From the NCBI GenBank assembly GCA_963780135.1, contig CAWAAR010000003.1, positions 2,728,001 to 2,792,000 of the forward strand: DNA of 64,000 bases, read 5' to 3'. The stretch comes from Clostridium_AM sp963780135. Lineage in GTDB: Bacteria; Bacillota; Clostridia; Clostridiales; Clostridiaceae. Under the pieces are notes generated by a model that did no database searches, was not told the DNA's origin, and was given only the letters and a program-made list of their open reading frames with translations. Numbering within the stretch: position 1 is the first letter of the stretch; every line of letters begins with the position of its first letter. Below, one piece after another: positions 34,490-45,236 of this stretch. A program made the translations under genes and the position numbers.

Positions 34490-36031
34490 ATGAACAAAGG
34501 AGAAACAGTAATTAGGATAACATTAGGGATTTTTATGACAGTATTATTAGCAACTACTGTTAATGCACAATCTACCACCACAAGATTAGCTGGACAAACA
34601 CGTTATGATACTTGTAAAGAAATTTCGAAAAATGGATGGACAAGCGCTAAAAATGTTATTATAGCTAATGGTGAAAATTATCCAGATGCATTAGGAGCAT
34701 CAGCATTATCCAATAAATACAATGCACCAATATTGCTGGTAAATGGTAATTCTCTAAAGGATAATCTTATGTTATCAAGTGAATTAAAAAGATTAAATGC
34801 CAAAAATATAATAATACTAGGTGGAACTGGTGTAGTTTCACAAGGTATTGAGAACTCACTTAAACAAAATGGATATACTTTACAAAGATTGTCTGGAAAA
34901 GATAGATACGAAACATCTATTAAAACTGCAGAAGCTTTGGAAAATGTAAGTGAAATTGTTATATCAAATGGTGAAGGTTTTGCTGGTGCCTTGTCCGTAG
35001 CACCTGTGTCAGGTAAAAATAACATTCCTGTAATATTAGTTTCTAGGGATAGTGTGCCAGATGTAGTACAAGCTTATGTTAAAAAACATAACATAAAAAC
35101 CACTTATGTATTGGGTGATAAAACTATAATATCAGAAGCAACTGCTAGTAAATTTCCTAATGTGAAAAGAATATCTGGCAATACACCTTATTCTTTAAAC
35201 CAAAATATTATAAAGAATTTTAAAGAAAAAATGGATTTTGATACTATTTATATAGCTTCAGGAGAAGGTTTTGCAGATGCATTAAGTGGCATTGGATTGG
35301 CAGTTAAAAATAGTAATCCAATAATATTTGCCAGTAGTGCTAGCAGTAGTGATGTAAGACAGCTGTTAAATGGAAAGTCTATTAAAAATGATATTATATT
35401 AGGAGGAGAAGGAGTACTACCTGTTAAAGTAGTTAATAGTATATTTGAGCAAGCTTTACCAGCAGACAAAGGTAATAATGATCCTAAAACTGCCAAGGAT
35501 AAGAGAGAATTTCTTATTGGTGCTGAGGAAAAAAGTGGAGATTTTTTTAAAGTGGATGGTAATTGGCAGTATACAAGTAAAGAGGCAAAAATACGTAATA
35601 TAGAAACTGTTACTGTTAAAACTTGGGATTATATAGATAAGAAAAACGTAAGCAAGGGCAAAAAAACTGTATCTAAAGATATACAAGTTAATAAAAAATT
35701 ATCATCAGTTGTAAAACAAATTTTTGATGAAATATATAACCTTCCGCAGCAATTTCCCATAGACGATGTTGGTGGATTTAGGGATATGGACCCATGCATT
35801 AATCATCCAGCAGGTTCTGCTATTGATATCAATCCAGATGAAAATTACTACATTAGAGTAGGTAAGGATGGAAAAGCAGAAGAACAAGTTGGTAATTATT
35901 ATAAACCTTACAGTGATCCCTATTCCATTACATCAGAAATTGTTCAAATATTTAATAAATATGGATGGGATTGGGGAGGCAATTTTACAAATCCAAAAGA
36001 TTATATGCATTTTAGCTATTTAGGTGGTTAA
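34490..36031 (+). CDS. Secreted wall protein: CWB2 repeats plus VanY-type peptidase domain
   Basis: A 513-residue protein with a signal peptide (1-26), three cell-wall-binding type 2 repeats (about 30-320; TTRLAGQTRYDTCKEIS, RLSGKDRYETSIKTAE, and a diverged third) and a C-terminal M15/VanY domain (about 345-513). The peptidase motifs are HPAGSAIDIN and YMHFSY. CWB2 repeats attach proteins non-covalently to the wall through anionic polymers, so this is a wall-tethered D-Ala carboxypeptidase. A related soluble enzyme without CWB2 is at 9499. The gene has its own GGGG-rich ribosome-binding site and a terminator. Confidence 0.9.
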   Translation: MNKGETVIRITLGIFMTVLLATTVNAQSTTTRLAGQTRYDTCKEISKNGWTSAKNVIIANGENYPDALGASALSNKYNAPILLVNGNSLKDNLMLSSELKRLNAKNIIILGGTGVVSQGIENSLKQNGYTLQRLSGKDRYETSIKTAEALENVSEIVISNGEGFAGALSVAPVSGKNNIPVILVSRDSVPDVVQAYVKKHNIKTTYVLGDKTIISEATASKFPNVKRISGNTPYSLNQNIIKNFKEKMDFDTIYIASGEGFADALSGIGLAVKNSNPIIFASSASSSDVRQLLNGKSIKNDIILGGEGVLPVKVVNSIFEQALPADKGNNDPKTAKDKREFLIGAEEKSGDFFKVDGNWQYTSKEAKIRNIETVTVKTWDYIDKKNVSKGKKTVSKDIQVNKKLSSVVKQIFDEIYNLPQQFPIDDVGGFRDMDPCINHPAGSAIDINPDENYYIRVGKDGKAEEQVGNYYKPYSDPYSITSEIVQIFNKYGWDWGGNFTNPKDYMHFSYLGG

Positions 36032-36036
36032 TTTAT

Positions 36037-36075
36037 AAAAAGCCCTTGAGAAAATTAAGGGCTTTTTATTTTTTA
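36037..36075 (+). terminator. Intrinsic terminator of the CWB2/VanY gene
   Basis: Perfect 11-bp stem AAAAAGCCCTT/AAGGGCTTTTT, 9-base loop, then ATTTTTT. Confidence 0.92.
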
Positions 36076-36083
36076 GTATTAAA

Positions 36084-36116
36084 GATGGGCGCATTAGCAA
36101 TGGTAATGATTAGAAC
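36084..36116 (+). repeat. Fragment of the dispersed repeat (distal end)
   Basis: GATGGGCGCATTAGCAATGG and the following TAATGATTAGAAC correspond to the last 30 bases of the long form at 63240-63270. It lies just before the MarR operator. Confidence 0.5.
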
Positions 36117-36119
36117 AAC

Positions 36120-36139
36120 ATAGTTGACTAATCAACTAT
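36120..36139 (+). promoter_or_regulatory. Probable MarR operator
   Basis: An 8-4-8 dyad, ATAGTTGA-CTAA-TCAACTAT, 33 bases before the MarR start. The TTGACTAATCAA core is typical of MarR-family sites. Confidence 0.75.
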
Positions 36140-36172
36140 ATTATGATATTTTATTTAGAGAAAGGAGCATAT

Positions 36173-36637
36173 ATGGATAATAAAATAAGACCCTTACTTA
36201 AACTAACTAATAGTATATACAGATGTACTCAGGTATATATTGATAAAAAGTTTGAAAAATTTAATCTCACCATAGGAACATATCCTTATATACTTGCATT
36301 AAATAAGAATGGTGGAATAAGTCAAAATGAGATAAGCAGGGAGCTTAATGTAGATAAAGCTATGTCTGCAAGAACTGTCAAAAAATTGATAGAGCTTGGT
36401 TATATAAGAAAAGAGGAAAATCAAGAGGATACACGAGCATATAAACTTTATATAACAGATAAAGCAAAGAATATTATTCCTGAACTTATTGAAATACTTG
36501 ATGGATGGGCAGATATTTTAGTACAGGGCAATCATAAGGAAACAATAGAAACTTCTTTAGATTTCTTAGAGAGTGTTTTAGAAAATGGGAAAAAGTACAG
36601 AAAAAATCAATGTGAAGGAATGAGAATTATTGAATAA
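36173..36637 (+). CDS. MarR-family regulator of the adjacent MFS exporter
   Basis: A 154-residue winged-helix protein: ISQNEISRELNVDKAMSART (recognition region) and a wing with ENQEDTRAYKLYIT. The ATG at 36173 is chosen for the GAAAGGAG seven bases upstream. The stop overlaps the start of the MFS gene by eight bases. It is therefore a typical local repressor that binds the dyad at 36120 and is released by a substrate of the pump. Confidence 0.9.
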   Translation: MDNKIRPLLKLTNSIYRCTQVYIDKKFEKFNLTIGTYPYILALNKNGGISQNEISRELNVDKAMSARTVKKLIELGYIRKEENQEDTRAYKLYITDKAKNIIPELIEILDGWADILVQGNHKETIETSLDFLESVLENGKKYRKNQCEGMRIIE

Positions 36638-38096
36638 AAAAGAAAATGAAATATATAAAAAAAGATGGTTAATTTTATTTACAGTTTTATCTGCAACATT
36701 TATGGCCACCTTAGATGGTAGTATTGTCAATGTGGCACTACCAGATATGTCAGCTAAATTAAATGTTAGTATGGCTGGCATTGAATGGGTAGTTACTAGT
36801 TTCTTAATAACTATTGCGGCTACAATTTTAATATTTGGGAGACTTGGAGATATAAAAGGAAAAACAAAGGTATTTAGGTTTGGTGTAGTTTTCTTTACAC
36901 TAGGTTCATTACTATGTGGATTTACAAATTCGCTGCCAGTGCTTGTGGCAGCAAGAGTAATACAGGCCATAGGAGCAGCTGCTACCATGGCTACTAATCA
37001 GGGAATTATAACTCAGGTTTTTCCTCAAAATGAGAGGGGAAAAGCACTTGGAGTTTTAGGAACTTTCGTTGCATTAGGTGCTATGGCAGGTCCTCCCATA
37101 GGTGGCATGATTGTTTCAGCTATGAGTTGGAAGTATATATTCTTAATAAATGTACCAATAGGAATAGTTGTTTTTATACTTACAATAAAAATATTTCCAA
37201 AATCAAATACAATGCTTAATGAAAAATTAGATGTAAAAGGAGCATTTTTATTTACAGTTGCTACCATACTATTGTTTGGAGCAATAGTTCAAGGTCAAAC
37301 TATTGGATATAATAATCCAATTATGATTTCTGCTTTTGTTATTGCAATTATAGCCTTTATAGTATTTATTAGGATAGAAGGACAAATGGAATTGCCACTG
37401 CTTCAATTGAAAATTTTTAAGAATAGTTTATTTTCCATCAGTATAATATGTGCTTTTATTTCCTTTGTTGCAATTAGTGCATCAAATATAATACTGCCTT
37501 TTTATTTTCAAGATAGTTTAAAGCTTTCCCCAGCGTCAACTGGATTTTTTATGATGGTATCTCCAATTGTTTTGGCTGTAGTAGCTCCTTTTAGTGGTTA
37601 TTTATCAGATAAGGTTGGATCGGAAATTCTTACACTTATTGGCCTTGTACTTACAAGTTTGGGATTGCTTCTTATATCTACATTAAATGAAACATCTTCA
37701 ATTATTATGTTAATGATGTATATAGTAATTATGACCATAGGAAATGGGATGTTCCAATCGCCTAATAATTCTTTAATAATGTCTACAGTTCCAAAGGATA
37801 AGCTTGGTATTGCAGGAAGCGTAAATGCACTTACTAGGAATCTTGGATTTGTTATGGGAACATCTCTTGCTACTCTTTTATTATATAATAGAATGAGTTA
37901 TAAGATAGGATATAGAGTAATCGACTATATAAAAGGAAGAGATGATGTGTTTATTTATGGAATGAGATGTGTATATGCATCGGCAGCAGTTATGTGTGTG
38001 GTTGGAGTTTTAATAACTGCATTAAGATTATATGGCAGTAAAAAAAACCAAAAAATTAAACCTGAAAAAGGAAAATTGAAAGGAAAAGCAATTTAA
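36630..38096 (+). CDS. MFS exporter, DHA2 (14-helix, EmrB/QacA) family
   Basis: A 488-residue permease with 14 predicted helices. The family motifs are LDGSIVNVALPDM in helix 1, GRLGDIKGKTKVFRFG in the 2-3 loop, and GPPIGGMIVSAMSWKYIFLI in helix 5 (motif C of antiporters). It exports drugs or amphipathic compounds by proton antiport. The TTG start overlaps the MarR gene and has GAAGGA about 10 bases upstream. The operon MarR-MFS ends at a terminator shared with the convergent chemoreceptor gene. Confidence 0.93.
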   Translation: MNKKENEIYKKRWLILFTVLSATFMATLDGSIVNVALPDMSAKLNVSMAGIEWVVTSFLITIAATILIFGRLGDIKGKTKVFRFGVVFFTLGSLLCGFTNSLPVLVAARVIQAIGAAATMATNQGIITQVFPQNERGKALGVLGTFVALGAMAGPPIGGMIVSAMSWKYIFLINVPIGIVVFILTIKIFPKSNTMLNEKLDVKGAFLFTVATILLFGAIVQGQTIGYNNPIMISAFVIAIIAFIVFIRIEGQMELPLLQLKIFKNSLFSISIICAFISFVAISASNIILPFYFQDSLKLSPASTGFFMMVSPIVLAVVAPFSGYLSDKVGSEILTLIGLVLTSLGLLLISTLNETSSIIMLMMYIVIMTIGNGMFQSPNNSLIMSTVPKDKLGIAGSVNALTRNLGFVMGTSLATLLLYNRMSYKIGYRVIDYIKGRDDVFIYGMRCVYASAAVMCVVGVLITALRLYGSKKNQKIKPEKGKLKGKAI

Positions 38097-38114
38097 AATA
38101 TAGAAAAAAATTTT

Positions 38115-38153
38115 AAAATCCCCACCAAAATAATAAGGTGGGGATTTTTTTAT
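38115..38153. terminator. Bidirectional terminator between MFS and chemoreceptor genes
   Basis: Twelve-bp stem AAAATCCCCACC/GGTGGGGATTTT with A and T runs on both sides; it touches the chemoreceptor stop codon. Confidence 0.9.
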
Positions 38154-40174
38154 TTATCAGAATTAAATTTGTCTATTACACCATTTAATTCATAAATCAT
38201 ATCCATTAATTTTTGTGTAGTTAGTGAAATTTTTCCCATAGCTTCTGACTGCTTCTGTATAGATTCAGATATTTCAAAAATATTTGTGGAAGATTGGTTT
38301 GATATATTATCTATTTCATCTATATTACCATATATTTTTTCGGTGCTTTCATATATTGCAGTTAACTTATTATTTGTATTATGCAATTTATTTTTGCTTA
38401 AAGTTGAAGCATCTAATATGTTTTTCATAAAAGTTTTTACTTCTTTTACTGTGGTTTCTCCCATGGCCACTTCTTCAGTTCCATTTTGAATAGATTTTAA
38501 GGCCTTTTTTGTGTTTTCCTGTGTTTTTACTATTAAGTTTTTAATGCCCTCTGCTGAATCTATGGATTTCTCTGCTAAGGTTCTAACTTCATCTGCAACT
38601 ACGGCAAAACCTTTACCCGATTCTCCAGCTCGAGCTGCCTCAATAGAAGCATTAAGTGCTAATAAATTAGTTTGTGTTGCAATTTCATTTATGATTTCAA
38701 CTATATTTCCAATCTCATTAGAAATAGATTCTAATACATATATAGCATCGGAACTCAGGTTTACACTAGTTTTAATTTTATCCATTTGATTAGACATATC
38801 TTGTATTTTAGAATTCCCAACTAAAACAAGATTACTAGTTTCATCTGAACTTGTTACAAGGGTTTTGATTTCCTCTTTTATTATAGTTATGTTTTCTAAG
38901 GCATCTTTAATATTTGTAGTAACATTTTTGGTTTCTTTCACATTTATTTTGGAGTTTTCACTCATGTTTTGAGCTGTTGCAGCAATTTCCTCTGAAACTG
39001 CTGAAGCACTTTCAAAAGATTCAACTAGTTCGTTAGAATATTCTGATACAGTTGATGATGCAGAATGTATTCCACTAATCATTTCTTTTAAATTAAGTAT
39101 CATATTATTAAAACTTGCTGATAATATTCCAACTTCATCATTATTTTTTACTATAATCTGTTGGTCTAAATTTCCCTCTGAAATTGTTTTTGCAGCCTTT
39201 ACCAGTTTTTGAATAGGTTTAATGATATTACTAATTAAAAATGTAAAACAAATCACTCCTATAAGGAAAAATACAAGTGCTATCATAGATGATTGAAATA
39301 CTAATTGTTTTTTTGCAGCATTTAAACTTTCCAGCGACAATCCAACATCTAGTGCGCCAATATGCTTTCCATCTTTATATAAGGGAACTGCTACTTCATA
39401 TACTGTAACATTTTTTGCATCATATAAATAATTGTTTGTATAGGTCTTCTCATCTACGGCTGAAGTTTTAGTACCAATGCTATTTACTTGAGTTCCTACA
39501 TTTTTAACATCACTATCAGCAGCTATTTTTAAATCTTTTCCAATAATACGAGCATATACAATATTAGAATTTTTAGAAATAGTTTTAATAATTGATTGTG
39601 GTTCAATTGAACTTTTCATTTTTTGTATGTCATCTGCAGATATTCCAACCTGTATTATTCCACCATTTTCTAATATGATTTCCCCATATTTATAATATTT
39701 CTTATCAGTTTTACTCTGCCTTATATCTTCTATAATTTCTTTTTTAGTTCCTTTAAATAATGGATCGGCAGGGTGACTTTCTGGATAAGACCATCCTAAA
39801 TTTTCGCTAATGTTAGAATATATTATTTTCCTATCTGGCCCAGTAAAGTCTATTTCGGCTACTCCTATTTTTTTGCCTAGTGCAGTTAAATAATCATTAG
39901 AGATATTGTTGTTATTAGCCAAGGAATAGGAAACGGATTTTAACTTGTCATCTAATTGTTGATCTAGGGTAGATATAGTTGCATTGCTCATTTCTATTTG
40001 GTTTGCAAATTGCTTCACTAAAGATACTCCGTAGTCCTGAGTGCTTTTCAGCAGCATTTTATCAATGGTATACACAGAAAGTAAGGTTAGGAAGAAAAGA
40101 GAAGCTAAAAGCACCAGTGAAGATATGGTTTTTACTTTAAAACCAATAGAAAGAACATTTTTATTTTGCTTCAT
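38150..40174 (-). CDS. Methyl-accepting chemotaxis protein with extracellular Cache domain
   Basis: A 674-residue transmembrane chemoreceptor: first helix about 15-35, an extracellular Cache-type ligand domain (about 40-290), second helix about 293-315, a HAMP domain and a long coiled-coil signalling domain with the conserved hairpin tip EIATQTNLLALNASIEAARAG and SGKGFAVVADEVRTLAE. The ATG at 40174 is used because AAAGGA lies ten bases upstream; a TTG three codons earlier has no proper spacing. It ends in a terminator shared with the MFS gene. Confidence 0.93.
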   Translation of the reverse strand: MKQNKNVLSIGFKVKTISSLVLLASLFFLTLLSVYTIDKMLLKSTQDYGVSLVKQFANQIEMSNATISTLDQQLDDKLKSVSYSLANNNNISNDYLTALGKKIGVAEIDFTGPDRKIIYSNISENLGWSYPESHPADPLFKGTKKEIIEDIRQSKTDKKYYKYGEIILENGGIIQVGISADDIQKMKSSIEPQSIIKTISKNSNIVYARIIGKDLKIAADSDVKNVGTQVNSIGTKTSAVDEKTYTNNYLYDAKNVTVYEVAVPLYKDGKHIGALDVGLSLESLNAAKKQLVFQSSMIALVFFLIGVICFTFLISNIIKPIQKLVKAAKTISEGNLDQQIIVKNNDEVGILSASFNNMILNLKEMISGIHSASSTVSEYSNELVESFESASAVSEEIAATAQNMSENSKINVKETKNVTTNIKDALENITIIKEEIKTLVTSSDETSNLVLVGNSKIQDMSNQMDKIKTSVNLSSDAIYVLESISNEIGNIVEIINEIATQTNLLALNASIEAARAGESGKGFAVVADEVRTLAEKSIDSAEGIKNLIVKTQENTKKALKSIQNGTEEVAMGETTVKEVKTFMKNILDASTLSKNKLHNTNNKLTAIYESTEKIYGNIDEIDNISNQSSTNIFEISESIQKQSEAMGKISLTTQKLMDMIYELNGVIDKFNSDK

Positions 40175-40675
40175 AAATATCAAATCCTTTCACAATTTAT
40201 TTTTAAATTTATAGTAGCTTATAGAAGCCAATACATAACAATAGAAATATTCCAAGAGCAAAAATTATTTTTTATTGCATTATTTTTAAATTCAATACAT
40301 ATTTTTGTGAATGCACGTCATATGTCTTAGCAATATGTCAGATTTAAACTTTGCAAAAGTAGACACTTGCTCCAGTAAGCCAAAATGTTTATCAACCATA
40401 TTTGGCAGGAATAGGGGAATTAAGTGGTATAACAGGATAAATATTTACAGGTACATTATAACATATAGTAAAGGAAAATGTCATAATATAGCTATGATTA
40501 ATTACAGAAAATAAATAAGATTTCAAAAAGAATAAAAATAGAGGATTATAGAATTCTTTGCAGAATACAGAATATTAGGAATATTATTATAAATAAAAAC
40601 AGATTTGATGGAGGTACATTGGCAATATATAGAATTTATTCATTAAAAAACTTGTAGGGAAGGAGCATTTATAGA
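40175..40675. other. Intergenic region with no recognisable gene
   Basis: Five hundred bases between divergent genes. One short frame (40311-40514) has no ribosome-binding site and an atypical composition and is not accepted. No clear promoter hexamers or hairpins stand out. Confidence 0.5.
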
Positions 40676-41848
40676 ATGAAAAGAATACTTATTGTTGATG
40701 ATGAAGAACAAATACTAAAATCGCTTGTAAGACTTTTTAAAAGAACAGATTATCAGATTATAACAGCCCTAGATGGTGAAAACGCTCTCCAAATAATGTC
40801 AAAAGAGAATATAGATCTTATAATTAGCGATGTAAGAATGCCAAAGATGGATGGTTACCAACTATTATGCTTAGTAAAAGAGAAATATCCAAAAGTATTT
40901 AGAATAATATTAAGTGGTTATGCAGAAGAAAATTTATTGTTTCAAGCTTTGGAAAAAAACATAGCTAAGATATATATATTTAAACCATGGATAAATAAAG
41001 AAATTATTCAGGTTGTGGATGAAATATTTAAAGTTGAAAAAACTTTAGAAGAAAGTGATTTTTTAAGTGTAATAAATAATATTGATGAGCTTCCAACTAT
41101 TAAAAGCAGCTATGAGAAAATGATTTCCCTTATTGATAATGGTGCAGAATTAAAGGAAATATGTGTGGAAATTGAAAAAGACATTTCTATAGGTGCTAAA
41201 ATGCTGCATTTGGCAAATTCAGCCTGTCAAGGAGTAAAAACAGGTTCTATAAATAAAGCTGTCACATATTTAGGAATACAAAATGTAATCAAAATTGTAA
41301 AATCAACTTTGATAATGGACGAAATGAGTAATGATATTTTTAAAAAGGAATTTGAGATGCTTTGGAAACATAGTACTTTGACTAATAAAGTTCTTATTTA
41401 TATATACGATAAATTTCTTCATAAAAAGATCCATGAAGATCACAGTAGTGCAGGTATCCTTATAAATGTAGGAAAAGTACTCATGTACAAATCTTTTCAT
41501 GAAAGATATTTTCAAGCTGTAATGAGAGCTATAAATGAAAATGTGAGTATGCTTCAACTTGAAAAAGAATTGTTTAATATAACTCATAAGGAAGCTGGAG
41601 GATATCTTTTAAAATGGTGGGAACTTCCTCAATCTATTGTGGAAGGAACTTTATTTCATCATATACCTTTAGATGAAAGAGTAGTAAATAAAGAACTAGT
41701 TTGTGCACTGCATATTGCGGATAGATATGCTTCAGAAATACTTAAGGAAAAGTATCTATATGTTTTTAATCAGCAAGTATTTTCTTATTTAAATATTGAA
41801 AAACAAGAATTTGAAAAGGAATTGAGCAATTTTAATTTAAATTACTAA
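40676..41848 (+). CDS. Response regulator with HDOD output domain
   Basis: A 390-residue protein. Residues 1-120 are a receiver (DDEEQ acidic cluster, phosphorylatable Asp 52 in IISDVRMPKMDG, Lys in IFKPW). Residues about 135-330 form an HDOD domain (INNIDELPTIKSSYEKMISLI, GAKMLHLANSACQ, and LGIQNVIKIVKS). HDOD proteins lack the HD-GYP catalytic ligands and act in signalling without known enzymatic activity. It starts the forward signalling cluster, 60 bases before a binding-protein gene, and is a candidate partner of the kinase at 42931. Confidence 0.9.
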   Translation: MKRILIVDDEEQILKSLVRLFKRTDYQIITALDGENALQIMSKENIDLIISDVRMPKMDGYQLLCLVKEKYPKVFRIILSGYAEENLLFQALEKNIAKIYIFKPWINKEIIQVVDEIFKVEKTLEESDFLSVINNIDELPTIKSSYEKMISLIDNGAELKEICVEIEKDISIGAKMLHLANSACQGVKTGSINKAVTYLGIQNVIKIVKSTLIMDEMSNDIFKKEFEMLWKHSTLTNKVLIYIYDKFLHKKIHEDHSSAGILINVGKVLMYKSFHERYFQAVMRAINENVSMLQLEKELFNITHKEAGGYLLKWWELPQSIVEGTLFHHIPLDERVVNKELVCALHIADRYASEILKEKYLYVFNQQVFSYLNIEKQEFEKELSNFNLNY

Positions 41849-41908
41849 TTGTTAAAGTTAGTAATTTATAAACAACACTATATTTTACAATTTAAGGAGG
41901 ATACTGAA

Positions 41909-42895
41909 ATGAAAAGAACTTTTGTAATAGCTCTTTGTATAATTTTTATAGGGGCATTTGTAGGATGCAAAAGTAAATCTTCTAATGATGGACTTGTTCA
42001 AAATGAGACAGTTAAAAAGCAAAATGTAAGTGAAAGTAAGCCTTATAAAGTTGAACTTGTTATGAAAACTCTAACAAATCCTTTTTTTGTACAGATGGAA
42101 AAAGGTGCAAGAAAGGGAGAAAAAGAATTTGGAATAAATTTGACTGTTAAAACAGGTGCAATGGAAACTTCTATTGAACAGCAAATAGAAATAGTCGAAG
42201 AATGTATAAATTCTAAAGTTGATGCTATAATTATAGCACCAGGAAGTTCTACAGGGTTAGTATCGGTTTTAAAAAAGGCTCAAGATGCAAATATAAAAAT
42301 TGTAAATATAGATAATAGGCTTGACCCTGAGTTATGCAAAAAAGTAGGATTAGTTAACGTACCATTCATAAGTGTGGACAATAGTGCAGGAGCATATCAG
42401 TCAGCAAAATATATTTCAGATATGATAAAAACTCCAACTGAAATAGCTATTATTGAGGGAATAAGAGAGGCAGATAATGCAAATCAAAGAAAAGAAGGTG
42501 CAAAAAAAGCTTTTGGAGAAAATTCTAATACTAATATAGTAGCTAGTGAATCAGCAAATTGGAAAATTGATGAGGCATACACAGTAGCAGCGTCAATATT
42601 TAAAAAAAGTCCTAATGTTAAGGCTGTATTTTGTGCTAATGACATGATGGCTTTGGGGCTTATTCAGTATTTAAAAGATATTAATAAGAAGGATGTTCTT
42701 GTGGCTGGATTTGACAATCTTGAAGATGGTAAAAAAGCTCTGAATGAAGGAACTTTAGCAGTAACAATAGATCAACAAGCAGATGTTCAAGGATATACAG
42801 GAGTTAAAGAAGCAGTTGAACTTTTAAAAGGAAAGAAAGTGCAAGCTGAAACTATGATACCTGTAAAAGTTATTACAAAAAAAGATTTAAAATAA
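41909..42895 (+). CDS. Lipoprotein substrate-binding protein of the RbsB type, kinase-associated
   Basis: A 328-residue protein with a lipoprotein signal (lipobox FVGC, Cys 20) and a type 1 periplasmic-binding fold: KTLTNPFFVQMEKGARKGE, DAIIIAPGSSTG and KAVFCANDMMALG are typical of sugar-binding RbsB relatives. No ABC ATPase or permease is nearby; a histidine kinase gene follows after 35 bases. It therefore probably senses a sugar or similar ligand outside the cell and signals through that kinase. The ATG at 41909 is preferred over an upstream frame because of AAGGAGGATACT. A nearly identical leader occurs before the second binding-protein gene (47733). Confidence 0.88.
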   Translation: MKRTFVIALCIIFIGAFVGCKSKSSNDGLVQNETVKKQNVSESKPYKVELVMKTLTNPFFVQMEKGARKGEKEFGINLTVKTGAMETSIEQQIEIVEECINSKVDAIIIAPGSSTGLVSVLKKAQDANIKIVNIDNRLDPELCKKVGLVNVPFISVDNSAGAYQSAKYISDMIKTPTEIAIIEGIREADNANQRKEGAKKAFGENSNTNIVASESANWKIDEAYTVAASIFKKSPNVKAVFCANDMMALGLIQYLKDINKKDVLVAGFDNLEDGKKALNEGTLAVTIDQQADVQGYTGVKEAVELLKGKKVQAETMIPVKVITKKDLK

Positions 42896-42930
42896 ATTTT
42901 TATAATATTAAAAGTTAGAAGGATGATATT

Positions 42931-44966
42931 ATGTTTAAAAAATTTTTTTCTAAAAGTATCACAGCTAAATTTTTAATATATATGCTTATTATAGGTGCTG
43001 TTCCACTAATTATTTTTGGTGTTGTATCTTTAAATAGAGCTAATCAAGTTTTGAAGGAGGAATCTGATAGATTCAATTCAGGAATTGTACAAGAAAAAAA
43101 ATTATATCTTGAACATGTTGTGGAGGACGTTGAAAATCTTATTGCTAATTTGTATGGCATAGAAGAGATAAAAGACGCCTTATCTAGTGAGAAGTCAGGA
43201 GAGGACTCATCTTATAATATGCTCAGTACTCAAGCCAAAATAGGTTATATTTTAAATGGACATATGAACCTTAAAGGATTGGTGTCCATTGATGTGTTTT
43301 CAAAAAATAATGTACATTATTATGTAGGTGAAACTCTTGACTCCAGCAGAATAAACATTTCCCTTAAGGATAAACTTTGCAAAGAAGCGATAGAATCAAA
43401 AAGAATATTTATTGGAGCGGCATTGAAGAAAATATTAATCCAAATTCAAAGCATAAATATGTAATAAATGCAGTGAAATTAATATATTCTATTGGACAAG
43501 ATGCTTCAAATGCTGCTCCTACAGGAGTTTTTATTGTAAGTTATGATATAAATGTTTTTAAGGATTATTTTAAAAACTTACAGTATTATGATGGTTACTA
43601 TATTATAATTGATGAAAATAAATATATTGTTTACCATCCTAAGGAAGAGTATGTAGGTAAAAAGCTTTCTGATAGATTGATTAATAAATTTAATGGAGAA
43701 AGTGGTCAATTTATTGATGAAATTAGTGGAGAAAAGCAAATTGTAATTTATGAAAAGACTAATAAGGCAGGTTTATACATTGCAAGTGTAATTCCTTTGA
43801 AAAATATTTACAATAAAAATACGTATATAACTATTGTTTTAATAGCACTTTTATTATTGTTTCTTGGAATGATATATATATATGCAATAATCGTTTCAAA
43901 AAGCATTGTTTCACCAATAAAAAAAATAACTAATGCATTTAAAGCATTTCAAGAGAATAGTATTGGTTCTCATGAAAAAGTATTAATAAATAATAAAGAT
44001 GAAATAGGAGAACTAGGTAATCTTTTAAATAGTTTTATTGATGCTAAGGAAGATATTTTTACTCAAAAAGTTCTTGAAAAAAAGCTAAATGAAAGAAATG
44101 AAGAACTTCAATCAACTTTAAAAAAATTGACACAAACACAAGCTCAACTGATACAACAAGAAAAACTTGCAGGTATCGGACAGTTAGCAGCAGGTGTTGC
44201 ACATGAAATAAATAATCCATTAGGTTTTGTTTCAAGTAATTTTGAAACCTTAGAACAATATATTAGAACCTATGATGAAATAATAAAAATATATTTAAAG
44301 TTAGATGAATTATTTTCTCAGGTTAATGATAGTGAGATACAAAGTGCTATGGAAGAAGTTATGAAAAAACGTGAAAAAGAAAAGTTTGAATATTTACAGG
44401 AGGATATTAATGAATTAATAGAAGATACAAAAGATGGTATAGAAAGAATAAGTAACATTGTTAAAAGTATGAAGATATTTTCTAGAATTGATAAACAGGA
44501 TCAGCTTTCAGAATATGATCTAAATGAAGGAATTAAAAATACTCTTGTAGTAGCCAATAATGAAATAAAATATTGTGCAGATGTAGAATTGAGCTTAGGG
44601 GAAATACCGAAATTAATTGCTATAGGTGGACAGATTAATCAAGTATTATTAAATATTATACTTAATGCTGCACAGGCTATTAAAGAAAATCATGCAAGTG
44701 AAAAAGGTTTAATAAAAATGAACACTTACTGTGATAATGAATGTGTAGTATGTGAAATAGAGGACGATGGGAATGGAATCCCCAAGGAAATTGGTGATAA
44801 GATATTTGAACCTTTTTTTACAACGAAACCAGTGGGACAGGGTACAGGACTAGGACTTAGCATAGTGTATGATATTATTGTTAATAAGCATAAAGGAACA
44901 ATAAATGCAGAAAGCTTTGAAGGTAAAGGAGCTAAATTTACAATTAAATTAAATTTTAAAGTGTAA
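42931..44966 (+). pseudogene. Sensor histidine kinase, frameshifted at an A5 run
   Basis: Two overlapping frames make up one kinase. The first (42931-43464) encodes a membrane helix and the start of an extracellular Cache-type domain; the second (usable from about 43403 to 44966) encodes the rest of that domain, a second helix, HAMP, a coiled coil, the H box GQLAAGVAHEINNPLGF and the ATPase motifs DDGNGIP and GTGLGLSIVYD. Adding one A to the run at 43398-43402 joins them as ESKKNIYWSG. All catalytic motifs are intact, so this may be a sequencing indel or a phase-variable gene rather than a dead one. It follows the binding-protein gene. Confidence 0.82.
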
Positions 44967-45236
44967 CATTTTATAGTTCTAAAAAATTCTATGAAACTAG
45001 TTTAAAAAAATGCGTCGCAGCTTGCTTATATTAAGTCAAAATTTTGCATGTGCGAAAGTTGAGTAATTAAGGAATTATTTATTGATTCTATTAAACTTAA
45101 TTTTATTTTCCTTGCTGAAATACTAAAATTCTAATATAATTCAAAATATAGTTTGATTTTAATCGAGTAATAAATTTACATTAATGATTTTTTCTTAAAT
45201 ATTATTAGAATCAATCAGTAAAAGGGGAAAAGTAAT

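Noticed and set aside
40311..40514. Short open frame between divergent signalling genes
   Set aside because: No ribosome-binding site, unusual composition and no recognisable motif.
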